Notes: generated from the sequence alone by a model not told the origin. DNA of 57,181 nt from Flavobacterium pectinovorum (GCF_006438875.1 NZ_RCZH01000006.1:188999-246179), one strand, 5' to 3'. Shown: positions 9,175 to 18,581, counted from the stretch's first letter. Made by a program: numbers and translations.

Positions 9175-10531
9175 TCCCGACATTCTTGTTTTATATGATG
9201 AAATGGATTGGCTGCAAAAGGTAATCGATCAGGTTATTTGCAGCTATTTACTTCAGGATGGTCATGAAAATCGGTGGCAGGATATTCCGTTGCCCGAAGC
9301 TGATATCGAAAATGAGGACAGCGTTTATTATCAAAAAATAGTCGAATGGGATTTGAATCTCTACGAGCGTCTTTGTCTTGCTTTGATTCTTGCGCCTCAG
9401 ATTAAACCTGAGGTTCTGGATATTTTCTTTAGTAAAAATGCCATGTACGATCGTGGTTTTACGGAATTTGGCGGGGTTATCAATAAAAATCACAGTGGTT
9501 TTTTGCCAACCGGTCAAACGCTTTCTTTTTTGATTACGGCGGTTAATCCTGAATTGAGAATCGAAATACTCAATATTCTGAGTACGGCAAATATTCTCGC
9601 AAAAGAACAGGTTTTGGTTCTTGAAGCGGGTGAATCTAATATGCCTGTTTTGAATCAGATTATTACGATTAACGAGCGTTGGCTGCATTATTTTATAACG
9701 GGTACTTTGCCTAAACTAGAACATAGTGTTTCGTTTCCTGCACAGCAAATTTCGACCAATATGAACTGGGACGATCTCGTTCTCGAAGAACATGTTATGA
9801 ATCAGGTTATGGAAATTAATGCGTGGCTCAATCATGGTGAAACTCTTATGAAGGAATGGGGTCTCGAGAATAAAATAAAACCGGGATATCGAACGCTTTT
9901 TTACGGACCTTCGGGAACGGGTAAAACGCTTACAGCAACTTTATTAGGAAAGAGCACCAATCGGGAAGTTTACCGAGTTGACCTTTCTATGATTGTATCT
10001 AAATATATTGGTGAAACTGAAAAAAATCTTTCCAAAATATTTGATGTGGCACAGCATAAAGACTGGATTTTATTCTTTGATGAAGCTGATGCCCTTTTTG
10101 GGAAAAGAACTGCTGCATCTTCTTCAAATGATCGACACGCCAATCAGCAAACGGGATATTTATTGCAAAGAATTGAAGATTTTCCGGGTGTTGTAATATT
10201 AGCTTCTAATCTAAAAGAAAATATGGATGAGGCTTTCTCGCGAAGGTTTCAATCGATGATTCATTTTACAATGCCAACTGCCGAGGAAAGAATTCTGTTA
10301 TGGGAAAAAGCTTTCTCCGGAAAATGCCAGCTTGATCCTGATATTGATATCGAAACTGTTGCCGAAAACTATGAGTTGGCGGGCGGAGCGATTATCAATG
10401 TTTTGAGATTTTGCGCTTTGACGGCTATTCAGAAAAATGAAACTGTAGTAAGTCTTCAGGATTTACTGGAGGGCATTAGACGTGAATTTAAAAAAGAGAA
10501 CAAAACGCTGCATGTTTCACAAATGAATTGA
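9164..10531 (+). CDS. AAA+ ATPase of the contractile injection system (Afp15-like)
   Basis: This is a 455-residue protein with an eCIS-type N-terminal helical domain (1-200) and a C-terminal AAA+ module. Walker A is GPSGTGKT at 248-255. Walker B (ILFFDEADALFG) has its catalytic Asp306-Glu307. A sensor-1 Asn (LASN) and an arginine-finger pair (SRRF) follow. Afp15-family ATPases are needed for particle assembly in the producing cell. I prefer the ATG at 9164, giving MDTNP-like METNP with an 11-base overlap, over the in-frame ATG at 9125, which would overlap the previous gene by 50 bases. Confidence 0.9.
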   Translation: METNPDILVLYDEMDWLQKVIDQVICSYLLQDGHENRWQDIPLPEADIENEDSVYYQKIVEWDLNLYERLCLALILAPQIKPEVLDIFFSKNAMYDRGFTEFGGVINKNHSGFLPTGQTLSFLITAVNPELRIEILNILSTANILAKEQVLVLEAGESNMPVLNQIITINERWLHYFITGTLPKLEHSVSFPAQQISTNMNWDDLVLEEHVMNQVMEINAWLNHGETLMKEWGLENKIKPGYRTLFYGPSGTGKTLTATLLGKSTNREVYRVDLSMIVSKYIGETEKNLSKIFDVAQHKDWILFFDEADALFGKRTAASSSNDRHANQQTGYLLQRIEDFPGVVILASNLKENMDEAFSRRFQSMIHFTMPTAEERILLWEKAFSGKCQLDPDIDIETVAENYELAGGAIINVLRFCALTAIQKNETVVSLQDLLEGIRREFKKENKTLHVSQMN

Positions 10532-10537
10532 CGCATT

Positions 10538-11107
10538 ATGAAAAACAATGAAAACATAAGTAAGATTGCCATTGCTAAGCCGCAATTACAACGTCATAAA
10601 GTGAAACTTAAAATTGGAAACTGGAAAAACCATTTTGATCTAAATTATGTAAATACAATAATTGCAATGGCTTTGAGTGATTTTGATGACAACATTTCTT
10701 TTGATATAAAAGGATATCTTATTACGAGTCAAAATCTTTATTTGGTTGTACAAACTACTGAAAAAAGCATAGAGAAAATGGTTCATAAAATTGAGATTAA
10801 GATTATATTTTTATTAAAAAACAATCCTCAAAAACTAAAAGAAAACAGGAGAGAAACTTCTTTTATTGCTGATGATGAAAATTTTTTTTATGAAGCACGA
10901 AAACCTTTATTTAAAATATATCCTTTAGAAAATGGTCATTTAGTAAAACTTATTACCGGAGAAAAAGTTACGCTTCCTTATTTTGATCGAGACCTTAAGG
11001 AATTGAAAGCGTTGATTCATAACCATCCTTTTTGTTCGGCAATTCATTATTTAGGAGGTATAGATCCTGTAGAAATGGAAGAAATTAAAGATTCAAAAAA
11101 ACAGTAG
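10538..11107 (+). CDS. Unknown small protein after the ATPase, faintly like Y1 transposase fold
   Basis: This 189-residue protein begins 6 bases after the ATPase stop, so it is in the same operon. The segment FDIKGYLITSQNLYLVV (about 56-72) has the strand-turn-strand look of the core of REP-associated Y1 transposases (usually 'aYviMpNHvHll'), but the HUH metal-binding histidines are replaced by SQNLY. A catalytic transposase is therefore unlikely. The C-terminal part contains LIHNHPF. It may be a domesticated or decayed derivative of that fold, or an unrelated eCIS accessory protein. Function unknown. Confidence 0.55.
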   Translation: MKNNENISKIAIAKPQLQRHKVKLKIGNWKNHFDLNYVNTIIAMALSDFDDNISFDIKGYLITSQNLYLVVQTTEKSIEKMVHKIEIKIIFLLKNNPQKLKENRRETSFIADDENFFYEARKPLFKIYPLENGHLVKLITGEKVTLPYFDRDLKELKALIHNHPFCSAIHYLGGIDPVEMEEIKDSKKQ

Positions 11108-11134
11108 AATACAACTTATAAAATTTCATTTAAC

Positions 11135-11227
11135 ACGAATTGCATGAATTGTCACTAATTCGTTAGTGTAATTAATTTGACAAACGAGGTCAACGCATTG
11201 AAATTTATGCGAATTCATGCAATTCGT
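11135..11227. repeat. Perfect 16-base inverted repeat (ACGAATTGCATGAATT)
   Basis: The left arm is at 11135-11150 and the right arm at 11212-11227; they are perfect reverse complements separated by 61 bases. This lies in the gene-free stretch 11108-11431, together with the element at 11313-11378. The family occurs in degenerate form at 8125-8228. Confidence 0.7.
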
Positions 11228-11236
11228 AAAAGTTTA

Positions 11237-11378
11237 ATTTAACACATAGAAACATAGTTTTCTCTGCCTAAAAAAGAATATAAAAAAGAAACAAATTTCT
11301 TCACACATAGTTTGTCACCCTGAGCGAAGTCGAAGGGCGTTTCAATTGGCACGGGCTTCGACTTCGCTCAGCCTGACA
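11237..11378. repeat. Composite repeat: AACACATAGAAACATAG segment plus CTGAGCGAAGTCGAAG hairpin
   Basis: A leader beginning AACACATAGAAACATAG at 11241 is followed by a long hairpin at 11313-11378. Its arms read TGTCACCCTGAGCGAAGTCG and CGACTTCGCTCAGCCTGACA. The same two parts in the same order and spacing recur at 48009-48186, inside the siderophore locus. Such elements are frequent in Bacteroidetes genomes. Nothing else is seen in 11108-11431. Confidence 0.75.
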
Positions 11379-11431
11379 AAAAATAAAAAAGCAAATCATA
11401 AAAACAATTAACTAAACAAAACCATAAAAAA

Positions 11432-12070
11432 ATGACTACAACAGCAATCAATAATTTCACCGTATTTGGTATTGATATTTCGAGATATCAGGGCAATGAA
11501 ATCAATTTTCTAAACAAGCAGGTTGATAAACTCTCTTTTATAATTTGCAAAGCTACTGAGGGAATTACGTATACTGATTCTAGTTTTAAAACGAACTGGC
11601 CGGCAATTCAGGCAAAAGGATATGTTCGTGGTGCGTATCATTTTTACCATTGCAATGATGATCCTTCAAAACAGGTTGCCAATTATCTGGGTGTTGTGGG
11701 TACTTTTTTGGCAACGGACTTTCCTCCTATTGTTGACTTTGAAGAAAGTAGTATTGATGCGGGTGTTAATAAAGCCAGTATTCAGCCCAATTTGTTGCAG
11801 TTCCTGACTTTATTGGAACAAAGAACAGGACGAAAACCATTGATATATACGGACAATAATACGGCAAATGCTTATTTGACTGATCCTGCTTTTGGGGGTT
11901 ATAGTTTATGGATTGCGAATTACAGCAGTACGCCAAAAATCCCGAATGTATGGAAAAACTGGACGATCTGGCAACAATCTCCAAGTTATAAACTGAATGG
12001 TCAGCTTAATGATTATGACGTTTTTAATGGTGATAGTAATGCATTTTCAAACTTCATTCAATCTAGTTAA
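11432..12070 (+). CDS. GH25 family lysozyme, probable eCIS-associated muramidase
   Basis: The enzyme should cleave the N-acetylmuramic acid-N-acetylglucosamine bond of peptidoglycan. The 212-residue protein is a single GH25 domain. FGIDISRYQG at 12-21 places the first catalytic-site Asp at residue 15. PPIVDFEES supplies the DxE pair, Asp102 and Glu104. The C-terminal WTIWQQSPS and DYDVFNGD strands are typical. There is no signal peptide and no LQDNRP-type motif, so it is either a particle-associated lysozyme or reaches its target with the eCIS. It is the first gene after a 324-base repeat-filled gap and precedes the cargo genes by 45 bases. Confidence 0.88.
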   Translation: MTTTAINNFTVFGIDISRYQGNEINFLNKQVDKLSFIICKATEGITYTDSSFKTNWPAIQAKGYVRGAYHFYHCNDDPSKQVANYLGVVGTFLATDFPPIVDFEESSIDAGVNKASIQPNLLQFLTLLEQRTGRKPLIYTDNNTANAYLTDPAFGGYSLWIANYSSTPKIPNVWKNWTIWQQSPSYKLNGQLNDYDVFNGDSNAFSNFIQSS

Positions 12071-12115
12071 AATGCCAAAAAAAATGTAGTTGTACAATGC
12101 AAAAGGAAGAAAGAA

Positions 12116-12937
12116 ATGACTCAGCAACACAAAAAAATATCTGAATATAAAACCGCTATTACTGCTGCACATACTGCTCGTGGTCAAAATACGATGCAAC
12201 TAAAAGATAATCGGGAACATTCTATTGTGCAACGAAAACTGCAGGAACATGTAGAAAATAGTCTACAGGAAAATACAATCTCTAATGTGGGTGTTGCGCA
12301 GTTAAAAGGTGGTAAAAAAGAGGATAAAAAAAAATCGAAGAAAAGAAAAAGAGAAGATTCAGAAAGCGATGAGGAAAATAGCGATGAGGAAGATGGCAGC
12401 GGTGATTATGCTCCTCCAAGTGCTAAAAAACAAAAGAGATTTCATATTCCTGCAGAAACTACTGAGGACGTTATAAGAGAAACTGCTCACAAACGCATTA
12501 ACGTGAACAAAAAATATAAGGAGATTTATACTTGTCCTGCTTGCAGACGACCACTAGCTGCTACAAAAAAAGGAAGTAAAAATTTGGAGTTGACAAGGTT
12601 TGCTTTTACAAGTAAAAGTGGCAATTTACACGAACAACGCGCTTTGGCATTGGACCACTATCCTACCTGGGCGCCGCGTGAGCATGCTTTAAAGTCGAAA
12701 GGTGCAACTGATGAAGAAATAAAAGAAGATCATAATGATCCCGATCGTCTAAGGGCTTTTTGCAAGGTATGTAATGAAAGCCATAAATATGAGAAAAAGA
12801 AAAAAGTCGATTATGAAAGTGATACTGACGAAGAAGGATATCATACTCCGGATGATGAGCCTGAAAATAAAGGTTTTTACAAAGATTTTCGCAAAGATCC
12901 TGATCCCGGTTCTGGCAGCTCGGGCATAACTACCTAA
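12116..12937 (+). CDS. HNH-type nuclease cargo with leader motif and NLS-like basic stretch
   Basis: This 273-residue protein has a leader like two other cargo genes (MTQQHKKISEYK... then LKDNREHSIVQRKL). A highly charged linker follows: the basic tract KKKSKKRKRE (about 70-80), then an acidic Ser/Asp/Glu tract. The C-terminal domain has two cysteine pairs, Cys140/Cys143 and Cys216/Cys219, flanking LDHYP (Asp180-His181) and ending CNESH (Asn220, His223). This is the layout of zinc-stabilised HNH/endonuclease VII-like toxins. No DUF4157 domain is present. A nuclease cargo is likely. The basic tract resembles a eukaryotic nuclear localisation signal, but it may simply bind nucleic acid. Confidence 0.65.
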   Translation: MTQQHKKISEYKTAITAAHTARGQNTMQLKDNREHSIVQRKLQEHVENSLQENTISNVGVAQLKGGKKEDKKKSKKRKREDSESDEENSDEEDGSGDYAPPSAKKQKRFHIPAETTEDVIRETAHKRINVNKKYKEIYTCPACRRPLAATKKGSKNLELTRFAFTSKSGNLHEQRALALDHYPTWAPREHALKSKGATDEEIKEDHNDPDRLRAFCKVCNESHKYEKKKKVDYESDTDEEGYHTPDDEPENKGFYKDFRKDPDPGSGSSGITT

Positions 12938-12942
12938 AAGTA

Positions 12943-15060
12943 ATGGTACAACAACACGAAAAAATATCCGAAAATAAAATAGCTGTAACTGCCGCATATG
13001 CGGGTGGCGGCGCTCATGCTGTTCAGTTAAAAAACAATCGGGAATATTCTGTTGTGCAACGAAAACTTGCCGAAGGAACTACAACAACGCAATTGGCTTC
13101 TTTTATGCCTGTTCAAAGAAAAACGAATCATACTGGTTTACCAGATCATCTAAAATCCGGAATAGAAAATCTTTCGGGTCATTCTATGGATGATGTCAAA
13201 GTGCATTATAACTCGGCTAAGCCAGCTCAGCTTAATGCTCATGCATATGCTCAGGGAACTGATATTCATCTCGCATCAGGACAGGAAAAACATTTACCTC
13301 ACGAAGCGTGGCACGTAGTCCAACAAAAACAAGGACGGGTAAAACCTACTCTGCAAATGAAGGGCAAAGTGAATGTAAATGATGATAGCGGTTTGGAAAA
13401 GGAAGCGGATGTTATGGGTGCGAAAGCGGTTCAATTAAAAAACTACGGCTCACAGTCCAGTATGCAGCAAAGTAGTTCTTCTGGAATACAAACTGTATAT
13501 CAACGCGTTACTATCAAACTGGATGGAGAAACTTATTTTCCTGACACTCATGCAACGGGGAAAATAGTAGAAAGTGACGATTTAACGCTTGCACAACGCA
13601 CAAAAGCGTCTACTGATTTACAGGGAAATGCTGATTTATTTGCTAGGATGCAGGCAGGCTGGACACATTTGACCCAAACGGTTGATCCCATTATTGAACC
13701 CCTTTTAGCAGCAGCAGAAATTACAGATGAAGCCGTAAAAATTACTGCAAGAGGTTTATATCTAGCGTCGCAAAATGCAGGAGTTGCATTATCTGTTTTA
13801 CTTGATGCCCAAAAGGAATGGCAAGATTTTTTATCATATAGTAAAATACCTATGCCAGACATACTTTCTGTACATCGTAGTTTTGGTTTTGAATATGAAT
13901 TTGCAACATGGCAAGTTCAGCCTCCTAATAAAAAACCTGTTGACTCACATACAGAGGTAGGAAAATCCGGGCCTTTCAGCCCTTTATTTAATATCCCTTT
14001 TATACTAGAAACAGATGCTCAGGAAGAACTGGAATTAGTAGCCCCTCCCCTTTTAGCAGGAGGTGCAAATGGGGTAATAAATAAAGCATTCATTTCGCAG
14101 GTCCATGCTTTGTTTGTTGCTGATTTAGTCGCATTTAGAGCAGCTAATGCAAATGTACGTGCAAAAGATTTACCATTTAATGATCACATAGGTACCGGTT
14201 GGACCTGGAATGAATCTGGTAATTTAATCAAGATTGCAGTGACAAGAAATAAATGGGATAACAAGCCAAACAAAATTGGATATCAATTGAACATTGCGCT
14301 TACCCCTGATGAAATAGCCGGACAATTTAAAGCAAATGCACCTGGTGCAGAAGCTGAACATGAAACAGTATATGGCAGTATTCTAAACCGTTTTCGCATA
14401 AATCCTATATATGCTGCATTAACACCTGAAAGGAAAACTGCAATAGACCCTGCAATATTGTTATTGTCAAAAGGTATCTCTAATTCCATTGCTATCCCGA
14501 CATTACGTTTGGTTGCAAGTACAAGAAAACCTTGGGTAGGCGTTGATTTACATTCTCATGTTAAAGACTTGCATGGCATCTGGGTTAAAGATAGTGTCCC
14601 AAATATTACAGTAGCGGCCTTGAAAGGGAAGAATGTAGCTCAGAATGATTTAAAAAGTATTATAACCAGTGAAAAAGATTGGATATCAAGACATATTTTA
14701 ACAAAAATACCTAAATATAAGCCTTCAGAAAAAACCAAAAAAGAAGTTCCAAATCCAGCTCTTGACGCTATGAGAGCTGCACATAATATACTTGACACTA
14801 AGGCAGGTGAAACTACCAGTCTTAAAAAAGAGGCGGAAGCAGAAGCTCTTGCCTGTCTTACAGCAGTTGAAACAAGATTAACGGCGCATAATGAAGTGGC
14901 AGGCAACAATACCAAAACGGCTTTTCTTGCTGAAACATTTGGTACAGGTAATGGTGTTCGTAAGGACACTTATGCCAATATTCCAGGCTCTGCCGGAAGA
15001 ACGCTGCACCTAGCTGAATTAAGATCAAATTTATCAACAGATGCTTTTTTGGCACCGTAA
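12943..15060 (+). CDS. DUF4157 eCIS cargo with amidoligase-like C-terminal domain
   Basis: This 705-residue protein begins with the MVQQHEKISE leader and the motif LKNNREYSVVQRKL. A DUF4157/eCIS-core domain follows at about 63-155, including [15 protein letters not shown], a DVKVHY strand and the HExxH-like HEAWH at 120-124. From about 310 there is a second domain with FGFEYEF (Gly315-Phe320) and ETDAQEELELVAPPLL starting at Glu356. This matches the pattern of the glutamine-synthetase-like amidoligase family, in which acidic residues bind Mg-ATP. A helical tail (about 600-705) closes the protein. If active it could form an isopeptide bond on a target molecule. The DUF4157 assignment is firm; the amidoligase call is moderate. 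Confidence 0.72.
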   Translation: MVQQHEKISENKIAVTAAYAGGGAHAVQLKNNREYSVVQRKLAEGTTTTQLASFMPVQRKTNHTGLPDHLKSGIENLSGHSMDDVKVHYNSAKPAQLNAHAYAQGTDIHLASGQEKHLPHEAWHVVQQKQGRVKPTLQMKGKVNVNDDSGLEKEADVMGAKAVQLKNYGSQSSMQQSSSSGIQTVYQRVTIKLDGETYFPDTHATGKIVESDDLTLAQRTKASTDLQGNADLFARMQAGWTHLTQTVDPIIEPLLAAAEITDEAVKITARGLYLASQNAGVALSVLLDAQKEWQDFLSYSKIPMPDILSVHRSFGFEYEFATWQVQPPNKKPVDSHTEVGKSGPFSPLFNIPFILETDAQEELELVAPPLLAGGANGVINKAFISQVHALFVADLVAFRAANANVRAKDLPFNDHIGTGWTWNESGNLIKIAVTRNKWDNKPNKIGYQLNIALTPDEIAGQFKANAPGAEAEHETVYGSILNRFRINPIYAALTPERKTAIDPAILLLSKGISNSIAIPTLRLVASTRKPWVGVDLHSHVKDLHGIWVKDSVPNITVAALKGKNVAQNDLKSIITSEKDWISRHILTKIPKYKPSEKTKKEVPNPALDAMRAAHNILDTKAGETTSLKKEAEAEALACLTAVETRLTAHNEVAGNNTKTAFLAETFGTGNGVRKDTYANIPGSAGRTLHLAELRSNLSTDAFLAP

Positions 15061-15133
15061 AAATTGATGTGAAATAAGAAGTGAAACTAATAATTGATGT
15101 GATAATGGATCCCCAATTCTAATACAGTACTAT

Positions 15134-16843
15134 ATGGAAAATAGTTATGAAAAAGCCAAAACGCAATCTATTGCCAATATTCTAAACGAGAAAACCGTTC
15201 AGAATAAGGCAAAAGAACTTCAAGACAATCGCCCTGCTTCTCTCTTACAAAGAAAAGCAAACAATACTGGCTTGCCCAATAATCTAAAATCAGGAATAGA
15301 AAATCTTTCCGGTCATTCTATGGATGATGTAAAGGTTCATTATAACTCTGATAAACCTGCGCAGCTCAATGCTCACGCTTATGCTCAGGGATCGGATATA
15401 CATATAGCTTCTGGGCAAGAAAAACATTTGCCACATGAAGCCTGGCATGTTGTACAACAAAAACAAGGACGGGTAAAACCTACTGTGCAAATGAAAGGCA
15501 AAGTGAATGTAAATGATGATACTGGTTTGGAGAAGGAAGCTGATCTTATGGGTGCAAAGGCAGTCCAATTGAAAAAAGAAATTAAGCAACCCAATACGCT
15601 TAAGGCAGGAAATAATAATGGAAGTAGCTCTGTAAGACAATTAAAAAGCGAGCAAACTACAGATTATGGAAAATTTATTGCTGATCCGTACCAAACCATT
15701 CCAGCTATGGCACCTGTATCGGGGGCACATATCGAGCTGAAATTTGAACCCAATGAAAAAGTTGAGGGAAGAATAGGTCTTGTCCAAACAGTAAAAAGAG
15801 ATCTTTATACAGATAAAGGTGAGCATGCTACAAAAGACAGCGACTTTGGGCCAATGAAAGGCCAGGTTCTTGGAGGGGATAACAAAGGCTGGAGAGTAGA
15901 TCAACTTCCGTTTGGAGAAACAAAAGGAGTGCTCGGTTATGGGAAAAAGAAATTTCTACAAACCACTAGTCCAGTAGCATATGGATTCTCAAACTATCAT
16001 TCAGGTCATGAAGCATTGCCAGAAAAACTTTCCGATACACCCAACCCAAAAGCTACCTTACCGTCTCATGGGTATAAAGGAAACAAAACTCAAACAGGTT
16101 ATAGAAAAAATAATACGATAATACCTGCAATACTGGAAGATACCCCAACCCACCCAAAAAATGGAGGTTCAAAATTTCTTGCAGAAACTGCAGCGATCAT
16201 TCTGGATGGTCCAATGCAAAAGACTTATCTGGGTTCAATAGAATGGGGATATGAGGCAGCGGCAGGGAAATCGGCACAACTGCACCCTGGAGCTATAAAT
16301 TTGAAGAGCATGGGTGTTCCATCACCACGGTTTATGGATGCTGCACTAGCGTGGAATAGAGTACAGAAAATAACAGATCCATATAGTGGGACAGAGCATT
16401 TAATTATTCCATTACCTGTTCAATATACCGGTTTCAAAAAAGCCAAAGATCTTCCAAGTCTTATAGAAGTTATCAAAGAATTTTTGCAAAGCAATCACGA
16501 TGCTCCAGATACTAAGTTAGCCGCGAAGCAACTTCTGACAATGGCAGAATCTGAAGGTCTTCATGCTCATAATCAAATACAAACAGGAATTCCTCAAAGC
16601 ATAAAGAAGGTAGAAGATGCCCTTAATATGCCACTTGGCTTCCTAGGTTTTATATCAGGAATGCCAACGGCCAAACTTGTATTCTCATTGAACCATAAAC
16701 TCGAATCCCTTAAAACAGAACATGAGAGAGCACAAAAATATTTTACAGAGTTGGGATCTCTAGCTGAGCAGCTCGAAATTTTAATGAAGAAAATTAATAC
16801 AGACAAAACATTAGAAGAAAAAAGCTCCAATTCACAAATTTAA
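15134..16843 (+). CDS. DUF4157 eCIS cargo with unrecognised C-terminal domain
   Basis: This 569-residue protein starts with the [11 protein letters not shown] leader and the motif [13 protein letters not shown]. The DUF4157 domain spans about 45-140 with HEAWH at 101-105. After a linker, a conserved-looking domain begins at Gly197 ([16 protein letters not shown]) and continues through strands with [10 protein letters not shown] and a segment [12 protein letters not shown] (about 370-381). The last 130 residues are helical, with a short hydrophobic stretch [13 protein letters not shown] recall similar [12 protein letters not shown] domains in other DUF4157 proteins but know no activity. It is likely an effector of unknown type. 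It lies in a run of cargo genes on one strand. Confidence 0.68.
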   Translation: MENSYEKAKTQSIANILNEKTVQNKAKELQDNRPASLLQRKANNTGLPNNLKSGIENLSGHSMDDVKVHYNSDKPAQLNAHAYAQGSDIHIASGQEKHLPHEAWHVVQQKQGRVKPTVQMKGKVNVNDDTGLEKEADLMGAKAVQLKKEIKQPNTLKAGNNNGSSSVRQLKSEQTTDYGKFIADPYQTIPAMAPVSGAHIELKFEPNEKVEGRIGLVQTVKRDLYTDKGEHATKDSDFGPMKGQVLGGDNKGWRVDQLPFGETKGVLGYGKKKFLQTTSPVAYGFSNYHSGHEALPEKLSDTPNPKATLPSHGYKGNKTQTGYRKNNTIIPAILEDTPTHPKNGGSKFLAETAAIILDGPMQKTYLGSIEWGYEAAAGKSAQLHPGAINLKSMGVPSPRFMDAALAWNRVQKITDPYSGTEHLIIPLPVQYTGFKKAKDLPSLIEVIKEFLQSNHDAPDTKLAAKQLLTMAESEGLHAHNQIQTGIPQSIKKVEDALNMPLGFLGFISGMPTAKLVFSLNHKLESLKTEHERAQKYFTELGSLAEQLEILMKKINTDKTLEEKSSNSQI

Positions 16844-16871
16844 TAACGGGTTCCTAATATTTTAATACGAT

Positions 16872-17951
16872 ATGGAAAATAGTTATGAAAAAGCCAAAAC
16901 GCAATCTATTGCCAATATTCTAAACGAGAAAACTGTTCAGAACAAAGCAAGAGTACTTCAAGACAATCGCCCTGCTTCTCTCCTACAAAGAAAAGCAAAC
17001 AATACTGGCTTGCCCAATAATCTAAAATCCGGTATAGAAAATCTTTCCGGTCATTCTATGGATGATGTCAAGGTACATTACAACTCTGGTAAACCTGCTC
17101 AGCTTAATGCTCACGCTTATGCTCAGGGAACAGATATTCATATTGCATCCGGACAAGAAAAACACTTACCTCATGAAGCCTGGCATGTTGTACAACAAAA
17201 GCAAGGACGTGTAAAACCTACTTTGCAAATGAAAGGCAAAGTAAATGTGAATGATGATGAAGGCTTGGAGAAAGAAGCGGATGTGATGGGAGCAAAATCG
17301 TTGCAGACTAAACCAAAAGAAAATAGCTTAAAATCTCAAAATAAAAACTCTTCTGTAGATCAAAAGTCTCTCCATTACAATTCTAATAAAACCAATCAAT
17401 TTAAATCTCTTGTCATACAAAAAGGTAAAAAGCTAAAGCCAAAGGCAAAGGCTAAAAAAGCTCCTAAACATGCGATTGATCTTAAAAAACAAACAATGAC
17501 TGTAAGAAATAAAAAAGATAGCTATACCTCTGGATTAATAAATGGTTTAAGTCGGGCGACCGGAGTTGAGAGTGGACCAAGAGCGGAAGCACAAAAGGTA
17601 AAGAAATTTTTTGGAGGTAGCTGGATTGGAGGACACATGGTTAATGATCAATTGGGGGGCAGTGGAAGTTTCAAAAATATTGTCCCGATTACTTCTTCAA
17701 TGAATGGGCTACATAAAACCATTGAGAATCGAGCAAACAATCTACTAAGTGCGGGTAATGGGACTCAAATTGAATACAAAATGAAAATCCTTAAAAGAGC
17801 AACAGTAAAAAACGCGGTAAAAACCGTTAAAAACCTTCCAATAGAATTTAAACAAACCCTACATGTTCACCCTGTAGGTTTACCTATGTATACAATAGAT
17901 GGGCATATACTGGAAGAAGCTTATCCAGGAGATGGTATAATACAACCTTAA
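16872..17951 (+). CDS. DUF4157 eCIS cargo with NucA/DNA-RNA nonspecific nuclease-like end
   Basis: The 359-residue protein has the same leader ([13 protein letters not shown]) and DUF4157 domain (HEAWH 101-105) as its neighbours. A lysine-rich linker (about 185-205) leads to the C-terminal domain. That domain has [20 protein letters not shown], with Gly254-His255 in the usual 'GH' catalytic position, then [11 protein letters not shown]. This matches the GH....L.G....NL.P....N......E pattern of DNA/RNA nonspecific (beta-beta-alpha metal) nuclease toxins. The His is the expected general base and the Asn and Glu bind the metal. A nuclease toxin delivered by the eCIS is the best reading. No immunity gene is seen beside it. 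Confidence 0.7.
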   Translation: MENSYEKAKTQSIANILNEKTVQNKARVLQDNRPASLLQRKANNTGLPNNLKSGIENLSGHSMDDVKVHYNSGKPAQLNAHAYAQGTDIHIASGQEKHLPHEAWHVVQQKQGRVKPTLQMKGKVNVNDDEGLEKEADVMGAKSLQTKPKENSLKSQNKNSSVDQKSLHYNSNKTNQFKSLVIQKGKKLKPKAKAKKAPKHAIDLKKQTMTVRNKKDSYTSGLINGLSRATGVESGPRAEAQKVKKFFGGSWIGGHMVNDQLGGSGSFKNIVPITSSMNGLHKTIENRANNLLSAGNGTQIEYKMKILKRATVKNAVKTVKNLPIEFKQTLHVHPVGLPMYTIDGHILEEAYPGDGIIQP

Positions 17952-18026
17952 AACTCTATAACAAAACCTGGCAGAAAACTATTTGACTTTAATTAGTACA
18001 ATTAATTAACCAAATTTTAAAAAAAT

Positions 18027-18392
18027 ATGAATACTCACATTGATAAAACACCCGATAATAAAAGCCAATCTGTCGCAAATGCTGTTGCACAGAGAAAAGA
18101 TACTGGTAAGAATTCAGTAATTGTGGATAACCGTCCAAAATCTATTTTGCAAAGAAAAATAGGAGATGCAATATCTAATAGTAAAAAAATTGTGGCACAA
18201 TTACATCCCAAAAAAGCTTCAGGCGCAGGGATGAAAAGAAAAGACCCAGGTCATGGAAATGTAAAAAGTAAACAACATGCAGGCGCTCGAGCAAAAAAAG
18301 ACGGAAAAAGAGGAGCAAAACAAGCTGTAGAACGTGAGCGGTTACAAGAAAAAAGAGCTGTAGAAGAGGAAAAAAAAGCTGCTGGTAAATAA
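18027..18392 (+). CDS. Small basic protein with cargo leader motif
   Basis: This 121-residue protein carries the motif VDNRPKSILQRK (about 33-44) in an N-terminal leader but has no DUF4157 domain. The C-terminal half is strongly basic and low in hydrophobic residues, with Lys/Arg/Ala-rich stretches and a final helix of alternating Glu, Arg and Lys. It could be a nucleic-acid-binding cargo, a truncated effector that lost its toxin end, or a minimal substrate. It begins 75 bases after the nuclease gene and is followed by a degraded stretch. Confidence 0.5.
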   Translation: MNTHIDKTPDNKSQSVANAVAQRKDTGKNSVIVDNRPKSILQRKIGDAISNSKKIVAQLHPKKASGAGMKRKDPGHGNVKSKQHAGARAKKDGKRGAKQAVERERLQEKRAVEEEKKAAGK

Positions 18393-18491
18393 GAAATTTG
18401 ATAAAGAATTATTTAAGTGTTAAAACTAGCTCTTTTTAGACACCTAAGTAGTAAGTGACTTTGTTTTAAAAAGAAAATTAGAGTAAACCTA

Positions 18492-18581
18492 AAAAAATAA
18501 TGAAAACGTATACAGACAAAATACAAAAACAATAGCTCTAATAATTTGATAACGCGTTCCCAATATTCTAATAAATACGAT
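18492..18581 (+). pseudogene. Remnant of a duplicated cargo-gene 3' end and its downstream spacer
   Basis: This stretch aligns with the last bases of the 15134-16843 gene and the spacer after it. Matching words are ATACAGACAAAA, AGCTC and ATAACGcGTTCC, followed by the shared upstream element of the next cassette. The frame is now broken by stops (TAG, TAA), so only a vestige of the end of a second copy remains. It suggests the duplicated unit reached from the tail of one effector into the 5' module of the next. The alignment was done by eye and is short. Confidence 0.4.

Noticed and set aside
1004..10531. Type VI secretion system instead of eCIS
   Set aside because: No TssJLM-type membrane complex or ClpV is present; the tape-measure family and Afp15-like ATPase point to an extracellular particle.
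10538..11107. Active REP-associated transposase
   Set aside because: The HUH histidines are missing and no catalytic Tyr context is clear; listed only as a possible remnant of the fold.
13300..13314. HEAWH of DUF4157 as proof of an active protease
   Set aside because: The motif fits HExxH, but no third metal ligand could be placed; DUF4157 is treated as a delivery-associated domain only.
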